NCBI GenBank assembly: GCA_964611125.1 | Contig: CAZSZO010000009.1 | Span: 43,556-107,555 of the forward strand | From: JAEUIX01 sp964611125 | GTDB taxonomy: Bacteria; Planctomycetota; Phycisphaerae; Phycisphaerales; UBA1924 | Length of the DNA stretch: 64,000 bases | Direction of reading: 5' to 3' | Shown: piece after piece, positions 42,849-51,253 of the stretch | Position numbering within the stretch: position 1 is the first letter of the stretch | How the letters are laid out: the number at the start of each line of letters is the position of its first letter | Position numbers and translations under genes: made by a program | The notes under the pieces: generated by a model | Seen by the model: only the letters and a program-made list of their open reading frames with translations | Told to the model about the DNA's origin: nothing | Databases searched by the model: none

Positions 42849-45800
42849 ATGAAGCACCCCGCGGAGCGGACAGCAGCGACGGAGCAAGCCGGCCGGGCGA
42901 TCCCCGGGCAGGGTGGCGGCGCGCCTGCTGCGGGCAAGCCGCGGCGGCGGAGACGCTGGCTGCGCCGGGTGATCATCGGCGGGCTGCTGTTGGCAACGCT
43001 GGCGGTGGGCGGCGGGGCGTTCCTGATGCGCGGGCCGGCGCCGGGGTGGGTGGTGGCGCGACTGGTGCGCGAGTCAACGGCGTGCGAGTTCCGCGCAGCC
43101 GACACGCACATCAACCTGAATGGCGCGCTGGTGATCGAGGGGTTGCTGCTCCGGTCTCCGATGACGGTCGGGCCCGGGGGTGACGTGCTGCGGGCCGACC
43201 GGGTGGTGGTGGACCTGGACTGGTCGGGGTGGGCGTCGCTGGATATCCGCCCCCGCGGCGTGGAGATCGTCAAGCCGGTGGTGCGAATCAGTCAGGACAG
43301 CGATGGGCGGATCAATCTCGCGGCGATCCGACCGGCTGGCGGCGCGGGCGCGGGTGCGGGCGGCGGCGGACTGGCCAGCCGCATGCCGCACGTGCGTGTC
43401 AGCGACGCGCTGATCGAGCTGGGCGAGCACACGCGCGAGGGCTTTTCGCTGCTGGCGCGGCTGCCGATCGAGGGTTCGGTGACGCCCATCGGCGATGGCA
43501 GCGCCGGCTGCGCCATCAGGCTCAAGGAGCAACTGGGCCCGGGCGCCGCGGCGGACTCAGGCGTGAGCATCGAGGGGACGGTGGATCTGGGCAAGGGGGA
43601 GGCGCGGGCGAAGCTCTCGGGCCTGGCCCTGAACAAGTGGACGCCCGAGACGGTGCCCGGGGCCTTCCGGCGGGCGTGGCGCGAGCTGGCGCTTGACGGG
43701 CGGGTGGCCGGGGCGGAGGTGGAGTGGACGCGGCAGAACGGGATCGAGGGGCGGATGCTGATTCAGGGCATCTCGATGAGCCTGCCGATCCCGAGCGAGC
43801 GGAGCGGGCCGCAGGCGGCGTCGCGGGTGCGGATGCACGAGGTGACGGGGGTGCTGAAGGTGGGGCAGGGGGGGCTGGCGGGGGGACAATCGGGCTTCGA
43901 GGCGGCGTTGTCGGGCAAGATCGAGGACCTGCCGTGCCGGATCAACCTGCGGACCTACGGGCTGGATCCGGACACGGCGACGATCGACTGCGAGGTGCTG
44001 AGCGAAGGCTTCGAGATGAGCAAGACGTGGGCGCTGCGGGCCTTCGCTCCGGAGCTGGTGCTGCAGCGGCTGGCGCAGTTTTCGGGTCCGACGGCGCTGG
44101 TTGACGCCCGGACCAAGGTGCGGCGCGAGAACGGCAAGTGGTCGTACAACGGAACGGTGCAGCTGCGCGACGGGCGGGCGGCGTTCGAGCAGTTTCCGTA
44201 CCCGTTCTTCGACATCGCGGGGCGGGTGGAGTTTGACGATGAGAAGGTGCGGATCGTCGGGCTGACGGGGCGGGGCCTGACGGGGGCGCGCATGGTGGCC
44301 ACCGGAGAGATCTGGCCGCCCGACGACGGGACGTATGTGGACATCCGCGTGGACGTGCGCAACGCCCCGGCCGACGAGGTGCTCGCGGCGGCGGTGGACC
44401 GGCGGACCAAGCTCGCCGAGGCGGTGCTGTGGCGATCAACACTGGATGAGTTCCGCAGAAACCCAACCCTGGGCCCGAGCGAGAGCGTGTTCGACCGGCT
44501 GCTGGGGCCGGAGTGGCGGACCTCGCTGCTCGGGGGCGAACGGACGTGGCGGATGGGGCTCTACCAGGCCCTTTTCAGCCGGGAGGATTTCGTCAGGCAG
44601 ACGGAGGCGGGGCTGATCCTCGACCCTGCGGCCAAGCCGGACTTGGTGAAGGAGCTGGCCACGGCCCGGGCCGCGCTCGGCGCGCTGGACACGGGCGCGG
44701 CGCGGGCGGACGAAGAAACAGCGGAGGCGGTGCGTGATCGGGTGCGGCTGCTGGAGAAGCGGCTGGCGGCGCCGGAGTTCAGCTTCGGCGGCATGATCGA
44801 TCAACTGGTGGTGACGGTGAAGCGCTCGCCCGAGACCGGCGGGCACTACGACACGGATATCGAGCTGAAGCTGCGCTCGGCGGGGATGGTGCCCGAGCCG
44901 TTCCCGCTGCCGGTGCTGGCCGACAACCTGCTCGTGAAGGTTCGCGAGAACGCTCTCGAGTTCGAGGGGCGGGGCTTCCGGGCGCTGCGGGGCGGCGTGG
45001 CGACGGTCACCGGTCACCTTGACCTGACGGATCCGGAGCGGACGGCGAAAGTGCCCAACCTGCATGTCGACGCGCGCGGGCTGGCGGTGGATGACCTGCT
45101 GTTCCAGGCGATCCCGGAGCGGATGGGGCGGGGAGAGCGGCACAACGACGAAGAAGGTCTCCAGACCGCGTCAGCCCCGGACGTGCTGCGGGCACTCAAC
45201 CCGTCGGGGCAGGTGGATTGCGTGGCCGATGTGCGGCAGCTCGACGACGGCCGAACGGGGTTTGACGTACGGGTGGCGATGCGCGACCTGACAGCGGCCC
45301 CGCGCCAGACCCGCGCGGACCTCCCGCAGTTGAGGCTGGCGGGGCTGTCGGGCGATGTGCACGTGACGCAGGATTCGCTGCAGATCGAGGGTCTGACGGC
45401 CCGGGTGGGCCTGGCGGCGGGAGACGGTGGGGCCGGGGGGGGCGAGGGGGGCGAGGGGGAGGGGGGGCGGCTCAAGCTCTCGGCCCGGACGCTGTTCACG
45501 CAGGCAGCGGGCCCGGCGGGATCGCTGCGGGCGACGATCGATGCGGAGGGCGTCGACCTGTCGTGGCCGCTCGAGGATTTGGTGGGACCGGTGAGTTCAG
45601 ACGCCGCGCTGAAGCTCGCGCAGCTCCGGGCGGAGCACAACCCGGCGGGTCTGGTCGACGCGCGGGTCGAGGTGACGCCCAGCATCAGCAGCGCGGCCGG
45701 CGAACCAGGGCTGCGGGTTTCGGCCGACGTTCGTCAGACCACTGGGCTGGCGTTCGACGTGCTGGGCGGGCGCCTGACGGCGGAACATCATGGGGGCGGC

Positions 45801-47516
45801 GTGGGGATCGTGGTCGACCGCGGGCCCAACCGGGCGCGCGCCGATGTGACATTTTCGGAGGCTCGGGCGGACCTCGCCTTTGACGGCTCGCCGGCGGGGC
45901 GGGTGGAGGTGTCGGGCCCGATCGGCGTGACGCCGGAGGGCAAGCTGGCGCCGCGGGGGGAGCTGACGGTGGTGGCGCGGGGGGCCTTGATCGAGTCGGA
46001 GCTGACTCGGCGGATGCTGGGCGCATCGGTATCGCCCCGGCTGCAGGCCTGGATGGGACGGAGCGAGGTCGGAGGGGAGTTTGACGGTGAGTTCCGGCTC
46101 GCGGCCAAGCAGGCGGTGGAAGGGGCTGGCGCCGGGGCGGGGGGTGAGAAGGACGCGAGCGCGTGGTGGGCGTCGGGGCAGGTGCGGCCGCGGTCGCTGC
46201 GGATTACGCAGCGGGGCGTGGTGACGACGGCCCCGGCGGTGAGCGGGTGGCTGGACCTGGCGGGGCCGGAAGTGCGGCTGAACCAGTTGCGGGTGAGCAC
46301 GGGTGAGTGGAGCATGCAGGCGGATGGGCCGTTTGTGAGCGGCGGCGAAGGGGAGGACAGCTGGCGGCTGGATCTGCAGCTTTCGGGCAAGGCGGCGAGC
46401 CTGGAGCCGACGCTGCTGTCGCTGCTGCCGGTGGCGGTGGACGAGGGGCTGAAGTCGTCGAGCGTGCGGGTGGACCACGGCTTTGATCTGCTGAGCGGCA
46501 AACTGATGCTGGCCGGGCGGACGACCGACGCCGAGCCGGTCGCGCGGGCGTCGTTTGAGGGGGAGCTGCAGCTCGACGGGCTGTCGGCTGATGCAGGAGT
46601 GGCGCTGACGGAGGGCGCGGGGCGGCTGGTGGTGGTGGCGCGGCTGCCGGAGGGGCGGTCATGGTCGGATGTGCGGCTGGACCTGACGCTGGCGAAGGTG
46701 CGGGCGGCGGGGATCGCGCTGACCGACGCAGGGGCGGTGATCACGACCGGGCGGACGGAAGGGGAGGTGATCGCGCCGGTGATCCGCGGCCGGAGCGCGG
46801 GCGGAGTGGTGTCGGGGGCGGCGTTCATCAGGCCGCGCGACCCGGCGGCGGGCCCGGGGCGGGAGTATGGAGCGCGGTTTGAAGTGGGCGGGGTGCGGCT
46901 GGGTGAGCTCATCACCGACCTGTCGGAGGGCGGAGCGGAGGGGCCCAAGGCCGGGCCGGTGGAGCGCGGGCAATTGACGGGCGACTTGTCGATCACAGGA
47001 GTGAGCGGGAGCATCGAATCGCGGCGCGGGCGGGGCTCGATGGTGATCGCGGGGGGCGACGTGCTGGGTGTGCCGCTGATGGCGCCGATGCTCGAGCTGA
47101 GCAACCTGATTCCGCCGATGGGGGACAAGCTGAACCACCTGGAGGGGACGTTCTACCTCATCGGGCCGCTGCTGACCTTCGAGCGGATCCAGCTTCAATC
47201 GTCGACGGTGGAGGTGGTGGGCGGGGGGACGATGACGGTGCCGGGGATGGAGCTTGATCTGCGGTTCAACAGCCGCGGGAGGGCCCGGGTGCCGCTGTGG
47301 TCGGACCTGCTGGAGGGGCTGCGCGACGAGGTGATCACGACGCGGGTGCGGGGGACGCTGCGGGAGCCGAAGTTCGGGTCTGAATCGCTGAGCGGGGCCA
47401 GGCGGATGCTGTCGGGCATCTTCGGGCCGGAAGCTGATGATGAAGGGCGCGGCGGCGGGGTCAAGGCGGGTCCCCAGGCGGTGGACGCCCAGAGCCCGAG
47501 GCCCGACGACCGGTGA
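42849..47516 (+). CDS. Very large AsmA-like envelope protein
   Basis: The protein has 1555 residues. A basic N terminus (RRRRRWLRR) precedes one inner-membrane helix (about 40-60). The AsmA-type start follows: LVRESTACEFRAADTHINLNGALVIEGLLL and DVLRADRVVVDLDWSG. The long middle consists of repeated beta-strand units, many ending in RV or DG turns. The C terminus (about 1420-1530) has HLEGTFYLIGPLLTFERIQLQSSTVEVVGGGTM and DLRFNSRGR, the classic AsmA-like closing block. Such proteins form hydrophobic grooves that carry lipids between inner and outer membranes. The length is in the range of YhdP/TamB-type bridges. Confidence 0.85.
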   Translation: MKHPAERTAATEQAGRAIPGQGGGAPAAGKPRRRRRWLRRVIIGGLLLATLAVGGGAFLMRGPAPGWVVARLVRESTACEFRAADTHINLNGALVIEGLLLRSPMTVGPGGDVLRADRVVVDLDWSGWASLDIRPRGVEIVKPVVRISQDSDGRINLAAIRPAGGAGAGAGGGGLASRMPHVRVSDALIELGEHTREGFSLLARLPIEGSVTPIGDGSAGCAIRLKEQLGPGAAADSGVSIEGTVDLGKGEARAKLSGLALNKWTPETVPGAFRRAWRELALDGRVAGAEVEWTRQNGIEGRMLIQGISMSLPIPSERSGPQAASRVRMHEVTGVLKVGQGGLAGGQSGFEAALSGKIEDLPCRINLRTYGLDPDTATIDCEVLSEGFEMSKTWALRAFAPELVLQRLAQFSGPTALVDARTKVRRENGKWSYNGTVQLRDGRAAFEQFPYPFFDIAGRVEFDDEKVRIVGLTGRGLTGARMVATGEIWPPDDGTYVDIRVDVRNAPADEVLAAAVDRRTKLAEAVLWRSTLDEFRRNPTLGPSESVFDRLLGPEWRTSLLGGERTWRMGLYQALFSREDFVRQTEAGLILDPAAKPDLVKELATARAALGALDTGAARADEETAEAVRDRVRLLEKRLAAPEFSFGGMIDQLVVTVKRSPETGGHYDTDIELKLRSAGMVPEPFPLPVLADNLLVKVRENALEFEGRGFRALRGGVATVTGHLDLTDPERTAKVPNLHVDARGLAVDDLLFQAIPERMGRGERHNDEEGLQTASAPDVLRALNPSGQVDCVADVRQLDDGRTGFDVRVAMRDLTAAPRQTRADLPQLRLAGLSGDVHVTQDSLQIEGLTARVGLAAGDGGAGGGEGGEGEGGRLKLSARTLFTQAAGPAGSLRATIDAEGVDLSWPLEDLVGPVSSDAALKLAQLRAEHNPAGLVDARVEVTPSISSAAGEPGLRVSADVRQTTGLAFDVLGGRLTAEHHGGGVGIVVDRGPNRARADVTFSEARADLAFDGSPAGRVEVSGPIGVTPEGKLAPRGELTVVARGALIESELTRRMLGASVSPRLQAWMGRSEVGGEFDGEFRLAAKQAVEGAGAGAGGEKDASAWWASGQVRPRSLRITQRGVVTTAPAVSGWLDLAGPEVRLNQLRVSTGEWSMQADGPFVSGGEGEDSWRLDLQLSGKAASLEPTLLSLLPVAVDEGLKSSSVRVDHGFDLLSGKLMLAGRTTDAEPVARASFEGELQLDGLSADAGVALTEGAGRLVVVARLPEGRSWSDVRLDLTLAKVRAAGIALTDAGAVITTGRTEGEVIAPVIRGRSAGGVVSGAAFIRPRDPAAGPGREYGARFEVGGVRLGELITDLSEGGAEGPKAGPVERGQLTGDLSITGVSGSIESRRGRGSMVIAGGDVLGVPLMAPMLELSNLIPPMGDKLNHLEGTFYLIGPLLTFERIQLQSSTVEVVGGGTMTVPGMELDLRFNSRGRARVPLWSDLLEGLRDEVITTRVRGTLREPKFGSESLSGARRMLSGIFGPEADDEGRGGGVKAGPQAVDAQSPRPDDR

Positions 47517-47523
47517 AGGGGCC

Positions 47524-47997
47524 CTAGAGCGCGGCGCCGCGGAGGGTCTCGAGCCAGCGGGCGGCCACCCAGAAGGTGAAGATGGCGACCCCTGCGAGGA
47601 CGGTCAGGGCGATGGCGCCGAGCAGCCCCCAGAGCACCGCCCAGAGGATCGCGGAAGAGCGGCGGGTGGGCGGTGAGCAATCGATCGCAAGCATGGCGGC
47701 CCGGGCGCAGGTGACGAAGAAGACCACCCCGCCCATGACGGCGATACCGGTGATGAAGGCCGGGTCGCCGCTGCGGTAGGCGAGGAGGGCGAAGAGGGCC
47801 CAGACGGGGCCGGGCCACCCGAGATAGCCGCCCAAGACCCACCAGTCGGGCATGGGGGCGTGGATCGCGTCGAAGCTGGTGCTGCCGATGCGGTTATCGC
47901 CCCCGCACTCCGGGCAGCGGACGAGCCGACCCGGCGGCGCGATGCCGGTGATGTCGTACTCGCACTGCTCGCAAAGCTGGCGGTCGTCTTCGATCAT
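47524..47997 (-). CDS. Zinc-ribbon membrane protein
   Basis: The protein has 157 residues from ATG 47997. An N-terminal zinc ribbon CEQCEYDITG...RCPECGG (about residues 9-35) precedes about three hydrophobic helices (about 55-72, 80-100, 115-140). It shares the CxxCxYD...CPECG ribbon with three other genes in the window, here at the N terminus. The stop lies 7 bp after the stop of the convergent AsmA-like gene. Confidence 0.7.
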   Translation of the reverse strand: MIEDDRQLCEQCEYDITGIAPPGRLVRCPECGGDNRIGSTSFDAIHAPMPDWWVLGGYLGWPGPVWALFALLAYRSGDPAFITGIAVMGGVVFFVTCARAAMLAIDCSPPTRRSSAILWAVLWGLLGAIALTVLAGVAIFTFWVAARWLETLRGAAL

Positions 47998-48061
47998 GGC
48001 CGATTCCAGCCGGGCCGGGGCGGGCGCGGCGGAGGAAGGACACCGTCGGGACCAAGACGTG

Positions 48062-48379
48062 TCAACGGTACAACAACCAGACAACGGCGGCAAACAGGGC
48101 GGCGCCGGCGAGGATGGCCAGCCAGGCCCGGGTGCGGGAGCGGAGCAGGGCCTCGGTTCGATCGTGGTCCGTGAGAGTCTTGAGGAAAAACGTTGTCGTC
48201 CGCCCGCATTCCGGGCAGACGATCGCGGCGTGCCGGATGGGGATGCCGTTGAACCGGTAGCCGCAGTGGACGCACTCGGCGGCCCTGGGCCGGACACCAT
48301 CGAGGCTGGTGTCGGCCTGCTCGGGAGCGTCTGGGCGCGCGTCGTGGCGAACGTCCGGGCGGGCGTCGGGGGGGAGCAT
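48062..48379 (-). CDS. Small zinc-ribbon protein with C-terminal membrane anchor
   Basis: The protein has 105 residues. The zinc ribbon CVHCGYRFNG...VCPECGRTT lies at about 36-62, and one membrane helix (WLAILAGAALFAAVVWLLY) ends the protein. Its ATG is 2 bp after the stop of the upstream thioesterase gene, with cgggagcg as ribosome site inside that gene, so the two are cotranslated. Function unknown; it is related in design to its neighbour 47524-47997. Confidence 0.7.
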   Translation of the reverse strand: MLPPDARPDVRHDARPDAPEQADTSLDGVRPRAAECVHCGYRFNGIPIRHAAIVCPECGRTTTFFLKTLTDHDRTEALLRSRTRAWLAILAGAALFAAVVWLLYR

Positions 48380-48381
48380 GC

Positions 48382-48861
48382 TCAGCGCTCCCGCTTGGCG
48401 AGCCAGTCGGGGAGTTCCTGGACGCGGCCGGCGCGATCGATGCAGGCGAGGGTGCTCACGGCGGTCATGAGCAGCTCATCGCCGGCGTCGGCGAGGCGGA
48501 CGACGTCGTACTCATGCTCGATCTTGACGCGGCTGCCGCCGACGACGCGGGTGCGCACCTCGATGTGGTCGTCGTAGCGGCCGGGGCGTTTGAAGCGGCA
48601 ATCGAGCTTGACGATGACGAGAAAGACGCCGGCTTCTTCGAGCTGGCGGTACGTGACGCCGGCCTCGCGGAGGATTTCGGTGCGGCCCATCTCGAGCCAC
48701 GGCAGGTAGCTGGCGTGGTGGACGAAGCCCATGGGATCGCACTCGCAGTAGCGGACGCGGAGGCGGAGGGTGCCGCGGGTGGGGATCGGGCGATCCGGCG
48801 CGGGGCGCGGGGTGGGGTGCGGCGCCTGGAGCGGGAGCGGGGCCGGGAGTGGCGCGTTCAT
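48382..48861 (-). CDS. Acyl-CoA thioesterase, YbgC/4HBT type
   Basis: The protein has 159 residues. After a Pro-rich N terminus of about 28 residues the hot-dog domain begins LRVRYCECDPMGFVHHASYLPWLEMGR, with the catalytic Asp in the DPMG-V-HH motif, followed by EAGVFLVIVKLDCRFKRPGRYDD and VKIEHEYDVV. It hydrolyses short or aromatic acyl-CoA thioesters; in Tol-Pal contexts such enzymes aid envelope lipid metabolism. It diverges from the GNAT gene with only 27 bp between start codons. Confidence 0.9.
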   Translation of the reverse strand: MNAPLPAPLPLQAPHPTPRPAPDRPIPTRGTLRLRVRYCECDPMGFVHHASYLPWLEMGRTEILREAGVTYRQLEEAGVFLVIVKLDCRFKRPGRYDDHIEVRTRVVGGSRVKIEHEYDVVRLADAGDELLMTAVSTLACIDRAGRVQELPDWLAKRER

Positions 48862-48888
48862 GGTTCAGGAGTCTAGAGTCCTCCCGCT

Positions 48889-49509
48889 ATGTCCGAAATG
48901 ACCACCGAGGGGCAAGGGATGGGGGAGGGGGGCTCGCGCCCGCGATCGGCGGATGGCGCCGCGCCGGCGTCGGCGGTCATCGTGCGGCGGCTGCGGCCGG
49001 GGGATTCGCTGGCGGAGCTGACGGAGCTGCTGCACCGGGCGTACGCCAAGCAGGTGTCGATGGGGCTGCACGCGCTGGCGAGCCATCAGACGCAGGAGGT
49101 GACGCGGAAGCGGGTGAGCAAGGGCGAGTGCTTTGTGGCCGAGCTGTCTGGCGCTTTGACTGACGGCGGGGGAGGGACGGGCGTGATCGTGGGGACGATC
49201 ATGTTCCAGGAGCCGTCGTGGGGGTCGCCCGAGAGCGGGCCGCGCTGGTTCAGGCGGCCGGACGTGGCGAACTTCTCGCAGTTTGCGGTGGAGCCGACGC
49301 TGCAGGGCAAGGGGATCGGGATCGCGCTGCTGGAGCGGGTGGAGCAGCGGGCTCGGGAGGAGAAGATGGGGGAACTGGCCCTCAGCACGGCGGAACCGGA
49401 CACGGCGCTGGTGCGTTTTTACCGCAATCGGGGGTACCGGGACGTGGAGCGGTTCGACTGGGGGGTGACGAACTACACCAGCCTGATCATGAGCAAGCAT
49501 GTGGGGTGA
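48889..49509 (+). CDS. GNAT-family N-acetyltransferase
   Basis: The protein has 206 residues; the acetyltransferase domain starts about residue 29 (AVIVRRLRPGDSLAEL), so a later start (ATG 48898 or 48919) is possible. The acetyl-CoA loop is VEPTLQGKGIGIALLERVEQRA (Q/RxxGxG/A), and the last strand LSTAEPDTALVRFYRNRGYRDVERF is typical. It acetylates an amino group on a small molecule or protein; the substrate is unknown. No ribosome site fits the very short upstream region. Confidence 0.85.
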   Translation: MSEMTTEGQGMGEGGSRPRSADGAAPASAVIVRRLRPGDSLAELTELLHRAYAKQVSMGLHALASHQTQEVTRKRVSKGECFVAELSGALTDGGGGTGVIVGTIMFQEPSWGSPESGPRWFRRPDVANFSQFAVEPTLQGKGIGIALLERVEQRAREEKMGELALSTAEPDTALVRFYRNRGYRDVERFDWGVTNYTSLIMSKHVG

Positions 49510-49634
49510 CGGGAGGGGCTCGTGGGCGGGGCGGGGTGGGAGGGGTTGGTAAGGGGTGGGAGCGGCGACCGCCGGGCGGAGGTCGGTGGCGCGAGCTGGG
49601 GGGTTTTTTTGGTGGCGTTGTGTGCGGGTTGTTC

Positions 49635-49640
49635 TATAAT
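49635..49640 (+). promoter_or_regulatory. Consensus -10 element upstream of a secreted-protein gene
   Basis: TATAAT is exact, in an AT-rich island within GC-rich DNA, 77 bp before the ATG at 49717. The -35 is poor: TTGGTG at 49609-49614 has a 20-bp spacer. Confidence 0.45.
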
Positions 49641-49716
49641 TTTGCAGGCGTGGGCGGCGCGCCGAAGCGTTTTTCGCTGTTCGCAGTTCCCACATAGCCG
49701 CGAGGAGAGAGACGAG

Positions 49717-50415
49717 ATGAGGAAGCTCACAACTGCTGTTGTTTTGACGCTGGTCGCGGGCGCTTCGGCCCAGGCTCAGCAGACGATTGCGTACTGGCGG
49801 TTCCCGGCGACGGCGACGGCGCAGAACTTCGCCATCAACTTCCCGCTGGCGGCCGATGCCCAGGCCAACCCCGGCACGGCGCAGATCACGACCGATGCGG
49901 CGGTGTGGAACGGCGTCACGAACCCGGCCAACGACGTCGGGCAGGGGGCGTTTCAGTACTTCGCCGGGAGCGCGCTGAACGCCCAGGGCGGCGACGCGGC
50001 GGGTCAGGGCCTGTCGATGCGCGGGCTGACGGGGCTCTTGACCAACGGCAAGTCGATCACGTTCCAGTTCAGCACGCTGAGCTTCGGCGACATCGTGATG
50101 ACGTACGCCGAGCGCGTGACGAGCACGGGGCCGTCGTCGATCGATGTGAGCACGTCGAGCGACGGGGTGAACTTCACCCTGGCGACGACGCTCTTGCCGA
50201 CCCGGGACGCGACGTACCGCACGCGGACGGTGGACCTCTCGGCGGTCTCGCAGATCGAGAACGCCGCGGCGGCGTATGTGCGGCTGACGGTGAGCGGGAT
50301 CACCAACGCGTCGGGCGCGCTGCGGATCGATAACGTGACGTTCGTGCCGACGCCGGGCGCGGCGGCGGTGCTGGGCACGGCGGGTGTGATGGCGCTGCGG
50401 CGCCGGCGGGCCTGA
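49717..50415 (+). CDS. Secreted protein with PEP-CTERM-like sorting tail
   Basis: The protein has 232 residues from ATG 49717, with cgaggagag as a strong ribosome site. The signal peptide ends ASAQAQ (about residue 20). The mature part is a beta-sandwich-like domain: TIAYWRFPATATAQNFAINFPLAADA, SITFQFSTLSFGDIVMTYA, SSIDVSTSSDGVNFTLAT, VRLTVSGITNASGALRIDNVTF. It ends PTPGAAAVLGTAGVMALRRRRA: Pro-Thr-Pro, hydrophobic helix and Arg cluster, the design of PEP-CTERM sorting signals. It has its own -10 element and a classic terminator, so it is monocistronic and probably well expressed. Confidence 0.85.
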   Translation: MRKLTTAVVLTLVAGASAQAQQTIAYWRFPATATAQNFAINFPLAADAQANPGTAQITTDAAVWNGVTNPANDVGQGAFQYFAGSALNAQGGDAAGQGLSMRGLTGLLTNGKSITFQFSTLSFGDIVMTYAERVTSTGPSSIDVSTSSDGVNFTLATTLLPTRDATYRTRTVDLSAVSQIENAAAAYVRLTVSGITNASGALRIDNVTFVPTPGAAAVLGTAGVMALRRRRA

Positions 50416-50461
50416 GCGGACGGGCCTGACCCGACGGGCCAGAAGAGTGCAATGCTGGCGA

Positions 50462-50492
50462 GCGGGCCCCCGAGCGGGGGCCCGCTTTCATT
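50462..50492 (+). terminator. Intrinsic terminator of the PEP-CTERM-like gene
   Basis: A perfect 10-bp stem gcgggccccc/gggggcccgc with loop gagc, followed by tttcatt, 46 bp after the stop. It also lies between convergent genes. Confidence 0.85.
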
Positions 50493-50539
50493 GGTGGGAC
50501 GTTGGCGGGGGATTGGCTGGGCATTGGCCCGGCCGGGGG

Positions 50540-51229
50540 TCACTTGGCGTCGGCGGCGGGGGGCTGGGACTGCATCTGGTCGATGAACGAGTTGGCCTCG
50601 GCGATGGCGGCCTCCATGTCCTTGATGAGGCCGCCGACTTCGCTCTGGATCTGGCCGACGTTGTCCTGCAGCGCGGCGATGGCGCGGGCGTTGAGGTTGT
50701 GCTTGAGGAAGAGGACCTGGTCGCTGAAGACCTTGAGAACGGGGTCCATCTTGGCTTCGGCGGCCTGCATGGCGCCCAGCAGCTTGTCGTACTGGGCCCG
50801 GGTGGCTTCGAGGTCGCGTTCGCTGGCGCGCCGGAGGCTGTCGCTGTTGTACTGGTCGAGCTCCTTGCGCCACTCGGTGAAGAGCAGGTCGCCGACGCGC
50901 TGCACGTCGGCGATGCGGGCGGAGACGGCCCCGGCGCGGGAGACGCTGCGGTCATACTCCTTCTTGAGCTGGTTGTACTTCGTCTCGAGCTCGCCGCCCT
51001 TGGCGCCGGTCACCGACATGAACTCGGCCAGGGCGGTCTCGAACTGCTTCTTGGCCTCGCCCTGGCTGTCGCGGACATCCTTGACGCGGGCGACCAGCTG
51101 ATCGCGCTTGGCGTAGCCGAAGTACTCCTTGACGGCGATGCTCGTCGACGAGCAGGCGGGCAGGAGCGCGAGGCCCAGCGGCAGGGCGACGACCAGGGAG
51201 AGCAGCGGGCGAAGGCCAGCGTGGAGCAT
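50540..51229 (-). CDS. DUF2959 family lipoprotein
   Basis: The protein has 229 residues; ccagga precedes ATG 51229. The signal peptide ends in the lipobox LPAC (Cys26). The mature protein is almost all alpha-helix and coiled coil: YFGYAKRDQLVARVKDVRDSQGEAKKQFETALAEF, RASERDLEATRAQYDKLLGAMQAAEAKMDPVLKVFSDQVLFLKHNLNARAIAALQ, matching DUF2959 in its KEYFGYAKRDQLVARV start. The role is unknown; it sits on an envelope membrane. Confidence 0.88.
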   Translation of the reverse strand: MLHAGLRPLLSLVVALPLGLALLPACSSTSIAVKEYFGYAKRDQLVARVKDVRDSQGEAKKQFETALAEFMSVTGAKGGELETKYNQLKKEYDRSVSRAGAVSARIADVQRVGDLLFTEWRKELDQYNSDSLRRASERDLEATRAQYDKLLGAMQAAEAKMDPVLKVFSDQVLFLKHNLNARAIAALQDNVGQIQSEVGGLIKDMEAAIAEANSFIDQMQSQPPAADAK

Positions 51230-51253
51230 GGGTGATTCCTGGCGAGGCGGCGG

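Noticed and set aside
49560..49610. Possible terminator after the GNAT gene (hairpin plus T7)
   Set aside because: The hairpin cgaccgccg/cggaggtcg is about 20 nt from the T run and has a mismatch; the geometry is wrong.
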